Positions 1 through 5,682 of a stretch of DNA of 5,705 nt are shown here, one piece after another. A program made the translations under genes and the position numbers. Location of the stretch: the NCBI GenBank assembly GCA_002448395.1, contig DJXS01000052.1, positions 1 to 5,705 on the forward strand. The letters are read 5' to 3'. Numbering within the stretch: position 1 is the stretch's first letter; each line of letters starts with the position of its first letter. The DNA comes from Lachnospiraceae bacterium UBA6998. Its GTDB lineage: Bacteria; Bacillota; Clostridia; Lachnospirales; Lachnospiraceae. The notes beneath the pieces were generated by a model. It ran no database searches and was not told the origin of the DNA. It saw only the letters and a list, made by a program, of their open reading frames with translations.

Positions 1-673
1 CTCCCCAGGGATTGTCCAACCCCTCTTGGGAAATCGCCGTGTTGAAGCGCACCTGGCGTTCCAGAACTTCTTCTACTTCGGACAGATCCACTGTGTTCGC
101 GTAAGTTATGATTCCCTCCAACGTCATCTTCGCGCGGTTTCCCTTCGCGGTTGTGTCCTCATCCTTGTGCTCGACAGATTTCTCGGCGATAAAGACATTT
201 CTGCCGTCCTTCACGATCTGCGTGATATCTGTGTGGTGCTCTTCGATCGTAACGGATGCCTTGTGGTCCTTCGTCCACATCTCCGCTTTGATATAGAGAT
301 TGGGCACATTTTCTGCCAGCGTAACATCACAGATTCCCTCCGCCACCAATTTTCTTGTCAGATCGCGTGCCTCGTCGTCCACGTCCGCGATAACTTCCAG
401 CATCTTGTCCGCATTGCCTCCTACGGCGCCGAGTACCGCCGCGGTCTCAATGCCCTTCTGTCCGCCCGAATTGGGAACAGTCACACCCTTTACGTTCTTG
501 ATCATGTTGCCTGAGCAGCTGATCAGGATGTGCTCCGGCATCTCTCCGAGTTCGCTTCTGGCTTTTGCCGCAGCGTATGCGATAGCGATCGGCTCTGTAC
601 ATCCCATCGCCGCCACAAGTTCCTCTTTGAGGATCGTTGTGTAATTCCTCATTAATTCTTCATTGAGTTCCAT
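1..673 (-). CDS. cyuA: L-cysteine desulfidase, CyuA family (UPF0597/YhaM), N-terminal part, cut by window edge
   Basis: Reading the minus strand from the ATG at 673 gives 224 uninterrupted codons up to the left edge, beginning MELNEELMRNYTTILKEEL. Known members are cytoplasmic iron-sulfur enzymes that split L-cysteine into sulfide, ammonia and pyruvate; E. coli CyuA does this anaerobically. Diagnostic stretches are AMGCTEPIAIAYAAAKAR (about residues 22-39, Cys25 in the family's conserved MGCTEP motif, a likely cluster ligand), ISCSGNMIKNVKGVTVPNSGG (about 51-71) and GIETAAVLGAVGG (about 74-86). The family is usually about 430 residues, so roughly half is present and the remaining conserved cysteines lie outside the window. 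A GGGG run three bases before the ATG is a poor ribosome site; the in-frame ATG at 652 (MRNYTT...) is an alternative start. It lies downstream of the HIT gene on the same strand, separated by a likely terminator. Family is near certain; the exact start is not. Confidence 0.9.
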   Translation of the reverse strand, partial: MELNEELMRNYTTILKEELVAAMGCTEPIAIAYAAAKARSELGEMPEHILISCSGNMIKNVKGVTVPNSGGQKGIETAAVLGAVGGNADKMLEVIADVDDEARDLTRKLVAEGICDVTLAENVPNLYIKAEMWTKDHKASVTIEEHHTDITQIVKDGRNVFIAEKSVEHKDEDTTAKGNRAKMTLEGIITYANTVDLSEVEEVLERQVRFNTAISQEGLDNPWG

Positions 674-710
674 ATACCCCATCTTTTCCGCAGCTCATTC
701 CTGCTTGCAA

Positions 711-738
711 TAGAAAGAGCGGCATACGCCGCCCTTTT
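711..738 (-). terminator. Candidate intrinsic terminator after the HIT gene
   Basis: Read on the minus strand, AAAGGGCGGC (737-728) pairs with GCCGCTCTTT (723-714) around a GTAT loop. This is a 10-bp stem with one G-U pair, about 45 bases after the HIT stop. The T-rich tail is short (TTTCTATT), so it may be leaky and let some transcripts reach cyuA. On the plus strand the same stem has an A-C mismatch but is followed by TTTT. No plus-strand gene ends nearby. Confidence 0.55.
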
Positions 739-782
739 CAAAATATCAGTATCTTTCAATACTATCTGTAAAATGTGCTCTT

Positions 783-1208
783 TCAGGCTTTCCCAATCTC
801 TGCGCGAAGCTTAGCTGCGACTTCCTCGCACTGCGCTTCGTCCAGTTTCTTGAGGTTGGGATCCATCGCGAAGGTTCCGCCCCACTCGAATTCATCTTTA
901 TATTTAGGCACAAGGTGCATGTGAAGATGATGCCCTGTGTCCCCATACATTCCGTAATTAACCTTGTCGGGATGGAACACTTTGTGGATCGCGTTAGCGG
1001 TCGTCACTACATCCTCGATAAAAGCAGTTCTCTCTTCAAGAGACAGCTCGAGCATTTCCGATACATGGTGCTTGCTCGCCACGATCACGCGTCCCGGATG
1101 GGACTGCTCTTTGAACAGATAAACCGTGCTGGCGGGAAGCTCACACACTTCATAACCGAACTTCGCGACCAGTTCGCCCTTAGCGCAATATGCACAATTC
1201 ATATCCAT
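783..1208 (-). CDS. HIT (histidine triad) family protein, likely nucleotide hydrolase/transferase
   Basis: This is a 141-residue cytoplasmic protein of the HIT superfamily, whose members hydrolyse or transfer nucleotidyl groups (phosphoramidates, dinucleoside polyphosphates). The triad H-L-H-M-H-L-V is at residues 94-100 (His94, His96, His98; His98 would be the predicted nucleophile), inside GDTGHHLHMHLVPKYKDEFEWGG, typical of a Clostridia HIT group. An N-terminal CxxC (Cys5 and Cys8) resembles half of the zinc site seen in several HIT proteins. The reading frame extends upstream to an ATG at 1229. I chose the ATG at 1208 because AAGGGAAGG (1217-1225) sits 8 bases before it, which would place that ribosome site inside the longer version. 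It is transcribed divergently from the TSUP gene, with its own candidate promoter. The true substrate cannot be told from sequence, and nothing ties it to the 5-oxoprolinase operon. Confidence 0.9.
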   Translation of the reverse strand: MDMNCAYCAKGELVAKFGYEVCELPASTVYLFKEQSHPGRVIVASKHHVSEMLELSLEERTAFIEDVVTTANAIHKVFHPDKVNYGMYGDTGHHLHMHLVPKYKDEFEWGGTFAMDPNLKKLDEAQCEEVAAKLRAEIGKA

Positions 1209-1215
1209 ATTAATT

Positions 1216-1225
1216 ACCTTCCCTT
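1216..1225 (-). promoter_or_regulatory. Ribosome binding site that fixes the HIT start
   Basis: The minus-strand sequence AAGGGAAGGT ends 7 to 8 bases before the ATG at 1208. It lies inside the codons that would follow the alternative ATG at 1229, which itself has only a weak GGGA upstream. This favours the shorter protein. Confidence 0.65.
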
Positions 1226-1233
1226 TCATATTG

Positions 1234-1251
1234 TATTCCCATAGGGTAATA
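1234..1251. repeat. Imperfect palindrome in the HIT leader
   Basis: TATTCCCATAGGGTAATA is an 18-base near-palindrome (TATT...CC..TA..GG...AATA symmetric, six positions breaking symmetry). It lies between the candidate HIT promoter and its ribosome site, where a repressor could bind. It could be chance in AT-rich DNA. Confidence 0.2.
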
Positions 1252-1268
1252 GAATTCTTTACTGTAAC

Positions 1269-1297
1269 ATTGTACCACTATCGTGTAATTCTGATCA
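1269..1297 (-). promoter_or_regulatory. Candidate extended -10 promoter for the HIT gene
   Basis: On the minus strand TGGTACAAT (1277-1269) is an extended -10 element, with TACAAT matching TATAAT at five of six positions. A weak -35 hexamer TGATCA (1297-1292) lies 17 bases upstream. Transcription would start near 1262, giving a leader of about 50 bases before the HIT ATG. It is inferred from motif match and position only. Confidence 0.45.
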
Positions 1298-1311
1298 CCG
1301 TAATTAGACAA

Positions 1312-1418
1312 AATAGTCCACTTTTTCATTTGATTTCTTCACTATTTTTACCCCTAACGGAAAATCGTTCATAATAGCAGTGAATAATGCTACAATAGTC
1401 CGAAAAGTTTTTCATTTG
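1312..1418 (+). repeat. Split direct repeat upstream of the TSUP gene
   Basis: Two copies of a bipartite element are present: AATAGTCC at 1312-1319 followed by TTTTTCATTTG at 1322-1332, and AATAGTCC at 1394-1401 followed by TTTTTCATTTG at 1408-1418. Both halves match exactly, with inner gaps of 2 and 6 bases. The copies are about 85 bases apart. The second overlaps the candidate -10 and the early leader of the TSUP gene. It may be an operator pair or the relic of a local duplication. Confidence 0.45.
1368..1396 (+). promoter_or_regulatory. Candidate promoter for the TSUP transporter gene
   Basis: TTCATA (1368-1373, four of six matches to TTGACA), a 17-base spacer, and TGCTACAAT (extended -10, hexamer 1391-1396) form a good sigma-A-type promoter. 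It predicts a start near 1403 and a short leader of about 30 bases. An overlapping alternative is TTTACC, 17 bases, then CATAAT at 1370-1375. The coding start downstream has AAGGAG at 1423-1428. Confidence 0.5.
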
Positions 1419-1434
1419 TCTTAAGGAGTACACA

Positions 1435-2169
1435 ATGTCTGTCTTCGCTATTTTATATGTAATGGTCGTTATCCTCGCCGGATCCTGCGTACAAAGCGCG
1501 CTTGGTTTTGGCACCACCATGATCACCATGGGCTTCCTTCCGCTGATCATGGAGTACAGCAAGGCAGTGGGCCTCTCCATCGTCATGGTAACCATCAGCA
1601 CCATCTATATCTCTGTTAATTACAGAGATTCGATCCAATGGGCTGTCATGCTGCCTTTTCTGATCCCCACGGCAATCATCTGCGGTATTGTAAATCTTCT
1701 GTCTGCTAAGGTCAGTTCGGACGTCATGTATCTTATGCTGGGCATCATGTTCGTAGCGGTCTCAATTTTCTTCTTTATGTTCTCGGACAAGATCCGCATA
1801 AAGCCCAATCCGGTCTCCGGCACGATCCTGGGCATCATCTGCGGCATCTGCTACGGGCTCTTCGCCTCTGGCGGTCCCACAGCAGCCCTTTACTTGCTGC
1901 CTGCTACCAAAAGCAAAAAGGAATACCTGGCAACCATCCAGGCATTCCTCTGCGTAAACAATATTGTGGTCCTCATCATCAGCCTGGTGCTCGGCCGTCT
2001 CGACATGGCAGATCTGCCTATGGTCGGCGCCGGCATAGTCGCGATGCTGGTCGGAACTCTGCTGGGGCTTGTGATCCACAATAAAATCCCTGCGTCCGTA
2101 TTTGGAAAGGTGATTTATGCCTTTGTTGGAGTCGGAGGAATGTGGATCATTGTGAGCCACCTGCTTTAG
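1435..2169 (+). CDS. TSUP (TauE/SafE) family membrane transporter
   Basis: This is a 244-residue, very hydrophobic inner-membrane protein, the usual length for TSUP carriers. About eight membrane segments can be drawn, near residues 4-18, 27-39, 44-62, 69-90, 97-116, 128-153, 168-187 and 195-241 (the last possibly two). The family shows two related halves, each with a G-rich motif: [10 protein letters not shown] at about 20-29 and [14 protein letters not shown] at about 143-156. Characterised relatives move sulfite, sulfoacetate, thiosulfate or other small organic anions. The substrate cannot be read here. The start is clear: AAGGAG six bases before the ATG. It has its own promoter and is convergent with pxpA; its TAG stop (2167-2169) overlaps the pxpA TAA (2168-2166). 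Its place beside 5-oxoprolinase genes makes 5-oxoproline or a sulfur-containing breakdown product a guess, not a finding. Confidence 0.9.
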   Translation: MSVFAILYVMVVILAGSCVQSALGFGTTMITMGFLPLIMEYSKAVGLSIVMVTISTIYISVNYRDSIQWAVMLPFLIPTAIICGIVNLLSAKVSSDVMYLMLGIMFVAVSIFFFMFSDKIRIKPNPVSGTILGIICGICYGLFASGGPTAALYLLPATKSKKEYLATIQAFLCVNNIVVLIISLVLGRLDMADLPMVGAGIVAMLVGTLLGLVIHNKIPASVFGKVIYAFVGVGGMWIIVSHLL

Positions 2170-2948
2170 TGATGCGCTCCGCGGACAACTTCCGACAGCG
2201 GCGCTATTTCAATACCTTCAGCGGCAAGCGCCTCGCGGATACGTGTCACGAAGACCAGTGCTTTTTCGTTGTCGCCATGCACACAGATCGAATCCGGTAC
2301 GATCTCGATGTCCCGTCCGTCGATCGCAGTTACTTTGTGCTCCTTCACCATGCGGATCACGCGGCTGATCGCCAGTTCTTCATCATGGATCACAGCGCCT
2401 TCCCGGCTTCTGGGCACAAGGCTTCCGTCGGGCATATAAGCTCTGTCCGCAAATACCTCTCTGGCTACAGGAAGACCGATGTCCTGAGCGGCTATAACGC
2501 TCTCGCTCCCTGCAAGGCCCATGAGAATCAGCGATGAGTCAAAATCCTGTACAGCTTCTGCGATCTCCAGAGCCAGTTTGTAATCCTTGCCGGCCATGTT
2601 GTACAGCGCGCCGTGAGGCTTTACATGCTGGAGCTTTACGCCTGCTGCCTTTGCAAAAGCATAGAGCGCGCCCAGCTGATAAGTCACATACGCCGCTGCT
2701 TCCTTGGGCGATACATTCATGTTTCTGCGGCCAAAGCCCATCAGATCCGGATAGCCCGGATGAGCACCGATGCCGATGCCGGCTTCTTTGGCCATAGCCA
2801 CGGTCTTCTGCATCACCATGGGGTCTGAGGCGTGGTAACCGCACGCGATATTGCAGGAGGAGATCATCGGGATCACCTTGTCATCCATACCTATCTTATA
2901 AGCGCCGAAACTTTCTCCCAGATCACAATTCAGATCAACTTTTATCAT
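2166..2948 (-). CDS. pxpA: 5-oxoprolinase subunit PxpA (LamB/YcsF family)
   Basis: The 260-residue product is a full-length LamB/YcsF protein. With PxpB and PxpC it forms the bacterial ATP-dependent 5-oxoprolinase that converts 5-oxoproline to glutamate in the cytoplasm. Family signatures are DLNCDLGE (5-12), CNIACGYHA (32-40), [15 protein letters not shown] (61-75), KPHGALYN (110-117), EVFADRAY (164-171) and CVHGD (222-226). These are the conserved Asp, His and Cys positions expected around the active site. GGAG eight bases before the ATG supports the start. It is the last gene of the minus-strand operon, 56 bases after the DUF1445 stop, with no evident terminator between. It ends head-on with the TSUP gene. 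In E. coli the order is pxpB-pxpC-pxpA; here a DUF1445 gene is inserted before pxpA. Confidence 0.95.
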   Translation of the reverse strand: MIKVDLNCDLGESFGAYKIGMDDKVIPMISSCNIACGYHASDPMVMQKTVAMAKEAGIGIGAHPGYPDLMGFGRRNMNVSPKEAAAYVTYQLGALYAFAKAAGVKLQHVKPHGALYNMAGKDYKLALEIAEAVQDFDSSLILMGLAGSESVIAAQDIGLPVAREVFADRAYMPDGSLVPRSREGAVIHDEELAISRVIRMVKEHKVTAIDGRDIEIVPDSICVHGDNEKALVFVTRIREALAAEGIEIAPLSEVVRGAHH

Positions 2949-2960
2949 ATTGTCATCTCC

Positions 2961-3000
2961 ATTCTGTATCTGACCGATTTTTTGGAACCAATTCTGTATC
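2961..3000 (-). repeat. Two 10-base direct repeats in the DUF1445-pxpA spacer
   Basis: ATTCTGTATC occurs exactly at 2961-2970 and 2991-3000 (GATACAGAAT on the coding strand), 30 bases start to start, about three helical turns. The two copies fill most of the 56-base spacer; the downstream copy lies just upstream of the pxpA ribosome site. This is either a paired binding site or a small duplication. Confidence 0.5.
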
Positions 3001-3004
3001 CGTT

Positions 3005-3796
3005 TTATTCCTTCAGATCTACATTCTTCACATCGAGGATCAGCATGTGCCCGGGCGCGTGAGTGATCGCGAAATCAGGCTTCACGTTCATCACCACTGA
3101 CTGAGGCGTCACGCCGCAGGGCCAGAACATTGTAACTTCTCCTTCTTTGATCTCTACGGGATCTCCGAATTCAGGATGGTTGATGTCCTTAATTCCGATC
3201 ACGGAAGGATCGCCGATGTGGATCGGGCTTCCGTGCACCTTGGGAAGCTGCGCGGTGACCGTAACGGCCTTTACTACCTGCTGCGGAGGCACAGGGCGCA
3301 TGGAGACGACCATTTTTCCGGAGAAGACGCCGGCCGGAACCGTGTCGATCCCGGTGATGTACATGGGAACATTGCGGCCCATGGTGTTGTGGCGCATCTC
3401 GATGCCGGCTTCGATCATCTCGGATTCAAAGCTGAAAGAGCATCCGATGAGGAATCCCACCAGGTCATCGCTCCAGAACTGCTCCACATCCGTGTATTCG
3501 CCGGTGCAGACACCTTTCTCGTAGATCCTGTATTTGGGGAAATCCTTGGCTATATCGCAATCTTTTGCCACAAATTTAGTGAAGCGGCTGCCTGTGTCGA
3601 GAACTTCCAGCACAGGGCAGGCCTTCGGATTGCGCTGGGCGAACAGCAGGAAATCGTAAGCGTGCTCCTTGCGGAGAATGATAAGGTTCGCCTGGGCGTA
3701 GCCGGGGCAGAGACCGCTGGTGGGCTCTGTGAACTTGCCCTCGCGGATCAAATGCCGCATCTGTACAGGTGTCAAATCCTTATAATCACTGATCAT
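3005..3796 (-). CDS. DUF1445/UPF0317 putative hydro-lyase, D-glutamate cyclase-like (YcsI family)
   Basis: This 263-residue protein matches the usual length of the DUF1445 family, called putative hydro-lyase in many genomes. B. subtilis YcsI is a member, encoded beside its 5-oxoprolinase genes. Mammalian DGLUCY carries the same domain and cyclises D-glutamate to 5-oxo-D-proline. Visible conserved stretches are [11 protein letters not shown] (28-38), CPVLEV (60-65), [10 protein letters not shown] (115-124), [11 protein letters not shown] (136-146), VSMRP (164-168), [10 protein letters not shown] (188-197), FWPCGVTPQ (224-232) and [12 protein letters not shown] (244-255). GGGAGGT sits 8 bases before the ATG, inside the end of pxpC, and the ATG overlaps the pxpC TGA as ATGA, so translation is probably coupled. 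Context suggests it makes, removes or isomerises 5-oxoproline or D-glutamate. The family assignment is strong; the reaction in this organism is inferred. Confidence 0.92.
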   Translation of the reverse strand: MISDYKDLTPVQMRHLIREGKFTEPTSGLCPGYAQANLIILRKEHAYDFLLFAQRNPKACPVLEVLDTGSRFTKFVAKDCDIAKDFPKYRIYEKGVCTGEYTDVEQFWSDDLVGFLIGCSFSFESEMIEAGIEMRHNTMGRNVPMYITGIDTVPAGVFSGKMVVSMRPVPPQQVVKAVTVTAQLPKVHGSPIHIGDPSVIGIKDINHPEFGDPVEIKEGEVTMFWPCGVTPQSVVMNVKPDFAITHAPGHMLILDVKNVDLKE

Positions 3797-4878
3797 CTGT
3801 TATTACCTCCCTTTCGTTTCCATTCTCTCCGTTTCCAGGCCTTTTTGGTCCAGCCGGAGCGGGAACTGCCGCTGCTGCTTCCGTCCGCCCTAAGGCCAAG
3901 TGCCTTAAAGCCCGCAGGTGTGCTCTTCTCCAGGATCTTGCAGTGTTCTTTCCACTTCCAGCTCGCCTCCCGCATCAGGGCCTGCGCCTCCTGTACCGTG
4001 CATCTTTCAAACTGCACCTTCTGTCCCGGGCGCAGCTGCGCGAACAGGGGGATGTCGACGTTGATCACGGACGCTATTTTGGCGTATCCGCCCGTGGTCT
4101 GCCTGTCCGCCATCATCACGATGGGCTCTCCGGCACCGGAGATCTGGACGCTTCCGTTTACGATCCCGTCGGACAAAATATCGTAGCCGTCAACGGCTTC
4201 GACCTTAGGTCCTGTCAGCCTGTATCCCATGCGGTCACTTTGGGCAGTGATCACATAGGAGTTCTCATAGAAAGTCTGAATTCCCTTTTCTGTGAACATA
4301 TCCTCCTGAGGACCGGGGATCACGCGCACCTTGGTGATATCCGGATCATCGGGGGATACGAGCCTGCGCGCAGGCACCCATCGCCAGGAGAAGTCTCTCC
4401 GGCCGTTCTCGGGGTGGCGCAGCGCGATCTCGTCGCCTGCCATAAGGGCCCGCCCATGGAATCCGCCGATCCCGCAGCGCAGGTTTGTGCTGCGGCTTCC
4501 CATTACCATGGGAATGTCCAGGCCGCCGCCCACGGCGACAGATCCGTAGATTCCGACTTTTCCTGTCAATACTTTTACAGTAATTCCCGCCGGCACGCGC
4601 ACTGCCTTGTTGGCAGGATACACTCTGCCGCCGACGTCGATGGAAAAGTCTCCGCCGCACACGGCGAGATTCACTGTCTCGTCAAACTTCAGCACCGGAC
4701 CGATCAGGCAGAATTCCAACACTGCCTCCGAATCCTTGTTTCCGACAAGCACATTGGCCATCCTGGAAGCAACTCTGTCCATGAAACCGCTCGGCGCGAA
4801 GCCGCTGTTCTGATATCCCAGCCTTCCTTTGTCCTGGATCGTCGTACGGGGGCCGGGGCTGATCACATGCATTGCCAT
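3793..4878 (-). CDS. pxpC: 5-oxoprolinase subunit PxpC (biotin-dependent carboxyltransferase-like, KipA family)
   Basis: The 361-residue product has the CT_A_B domain related to urea amidolyase and KipA. With PxpB it forms the module that acts with PxpA in 5-oxoproline hydrolysis. Signatures are GPRTTIQDKGRLGYQ (9-23), FAPSGFMD (27-34), GGLDIP (118-123), GSRST (127-131), RVIPGPQ (185-191), SDRMGYRLTGP (214-224), LSDGIVNGSVQ (235-245) and MADRQTTGGYAKIA (256-269). The conserved fold appears to end near residue 315. The last 45 or so residues form a Ser/Gly stretch and then a Lys/Arg/Trp-rich tail (WTKKAWKRREWKRKGG), which I do not know from this family. The start follows the pxpB stop by 11 bases; the ATG at 4872 is an alternative start. 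The gene end overlaps the DUF1445 start by 4 bases. Confidence 0.94.
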   Translation of the reverse strand: MAMHVISPGPRTTIQDKGRLGYQNSGFAPSGFMDRVASRMANVLVGNKDSEAVLEFCLIGPVLKFDETVNLAVCGGDFSIDVGGRVYPANKAVRVPAGITVKVLTGKVGIYGSVAVGGGLDIPMVMGSRSTNLRCGIGGFHGRALMAGDEIALRHPENGRRDFSWRWVPARRLVSPDDPDITKVRVIPGPQEDMFTEKGIQTFYENSYVITAQSDRMGYRLTGPKVEAVDGYDILSDGIVNGSVQISGAGEPIVMMADRQTTGGYAKIASVINVDIPLFAQLRPGQKVQFERCTVQEAQALMREASWKWKEHCKILEKSTPAGFKALGLRADGSSSGSSRSGWTKKAWKRREWKRKGGNNR

Positions 4879-4889
4879 AGTCTTTTATG

Positions 4890-5615
4890 TCACCCCTCTC
4901 TGATCCATTCGTACTCATAGGTTCCGTCTTCCACCTTTGCCCGGATTTCCTTAAACTGCTGCTCAGTAATCGGGACAAAACGGATAAACTCACCTGCTTC
5001 ATAGAGGATCGGCTTTTCCCTCTCATGGTCATACAGTTCCAGCGGTGTACGGCCGATGATCTGCCATCCGCCCGGAGAGACCAGAGGGTAGATCCCGGTC
5101 TGATTGGCCGCGATGCCTACCGAGCCCTTTTCCAGGCGCTCTCTGGGGTTCTTAAGCCTGGGCGTGCTTATTGACTGGTCCATTCCGCCAAGATAGACAA
5201 ATCCCGGCATGAATCCAAGCATATAGATCAGGTAGTCCACCGCGCTGTGTCTTCTTATGACCTCCTCTTCGGAGATTCCCGCGTGCTCCGCCACAAACGG
5301 CAGATCCGGTCCGAATTCTCCTCCGTAGCACACCGGGATCACAATAGTCTTCTTCTTTAAACTATCGCTTCCCAGATCCATCTGCGACAGTTCCAACTCG
5401 ATCCTCTCGGCAAGCTCGTCGTATCCGATAGTTACGGGACGATAATGGACCATGAGCGTCGCATAGGTCTGAACGTACTCATTGACGCCCTTGATATTTT
5501 TCTTTGTGAGATATTTTCTGGCGACCCGCACGATCCTGCTGATCTCCGGGTCGATACTGTTTCCGAAAATGATCGTCAGCGCAGAATCTCCCACCGGCAG
5601 TATTTTGTAATCCAT
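4890..5615 (-). CDS. pxpB: 5-oxoprolinase subunit PxpB (KipI family, CT_C_D domain)
   Basis: The 241-residue product is a full-length KipI/PxpB protein, the partner of PxpC in the three-part ATP-dependent 5-oxoprolinase. Signatures are GDSAL (9-13), IPVCYGGEFGPDL (93-105), HSAVDYLIYMLGFMPGFVYLGG (123-144), TPR (151-153), GSVGIA (164-169), QTGIYP (172-177) and SPGGWQIIGRTP (180-191). The B. subtilis relative KipI was first described as an inhibitor of the sporulation kinase KinA. The oxoprolinase role is the better reading here because pxpA and pxpC are in the same operon. AAAGGA lies 6 to 7 bases before the ATG. It is the first gene of the visible operon; a hairpin and U-run lie just upstream. 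Whether more operon genes or the promoter lie beyond the right edge cannot be seen. Confidence 0.95.
   Translation of the reverse strand: MDYKILPVGDSALTIIFGNSIDPEISRIVRVARKYLTKKNIKGVNEYVQTYATLMVHYRPVTIGYDELAERIELELSQMDLGSDSLKKKTIVIPVCYGGEFGPDLPFVAEHAGISEEEVIRRHSAVDYLIYMLGFMPGFVYLGGMDQSISTPRLKNPRERLEKGSVGIAANQTGIYPLVSPGGWQIIGRTPLELYDHEREKPILYEAGEFIRFVPITEQQFKEIRAKVEDGTYEYEWIREG
4893..4899 (-). promoter_or_regulatory. Distant ribosome binding site for pxpC
   Basis: AGAGGGG at the very end of pxpB is the only purine-rich ribosome-site candidate before pxpC. It lies 14 bases from the ATG at 4878, longer than the usual 5-9. No in-frame start lies closer, since the frame has a TAA just upstream. 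Initiation probably relies on ribosomes arriving from pxpB. Confidence 0.4.
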
Positions 5616-5634
5616 GTAGTTTCCTTTATGTGTG

Positions 5635-5682
5635 AAAAACGGACTTGACCCGTAGCAAATACGCTGCGGGTCAATAGTTCCA
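5635..5682 (-). terminator. Hairpin plus U-run upstream of pxpB: terminator of an upstream gene or leader attenuator
   Basis: The arms 5645-5656 and 5663-5674 (TTGACCCGTAGC and GCTGCGGGTCAA on the plus strand) form a 12-bp stem around a 6-base loop, with one C-A mismatch on the minus strand. An outer 4-bp helix (5640-5643 with 5679-5682, one U-G pair) brings the stem next to TTTTT (5639-5635). It ends about 20 bases before the pxpB ATG. A possible -10 (TATATT, 5687-5682, minus strand) abuts it, but any -35 would lie past the window edge. Confidence 0.5.

Noticed and set aside
26..514. 162-codon plus-strand open frame at the left end
   Set aside because: The opposite strand gives an uninterrupted CyuA protein with clear motifs; this frame is its shadow.
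1209..1229. Seven-codon N-terminal extension of the HIT protein
   Set aside because: It contains the better ribosome site and precedes the conserved CxxC start region without matching the family, so the ATG at 1208 is preferred. It cannot be fully excluded.
1283..1307. TAATT/AATTA inverted pair in the divergent spacer as an operator
   Set aside because: It is short, AT-only and unremarkable in this AT-rich spacer.
2980..2993. TTGG/CCAA inverted repeat beside a T-run before pxpA as a terminator
   Set aside because: The loop would be only two bases and the stem four; it is not a credible hairpin.
3176..4186. 336-codon plus-strand open frame opposite DUF1445 and pxpC
   Set aside because: It has no recognisable domain and lies antisense to two genes with strong family motifs. 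It is explained by the codon bias of the real genes.
3943..4920. 325-codon plus-strand open frame opposite pxpC
   Set aside because: Its His/Asp/Arg-rich, low-complexity composition is typical of an antisense shadow, and no family signature is seen.
4890..5615. Reading PxpB primarily as KipI, an inhibitor of a sporulation histidine kinase
   Set aside because: No kinase or sporulation gene is present, and pxpA and pxpC are in the same operon. The oxoprolinase role explains the context better.
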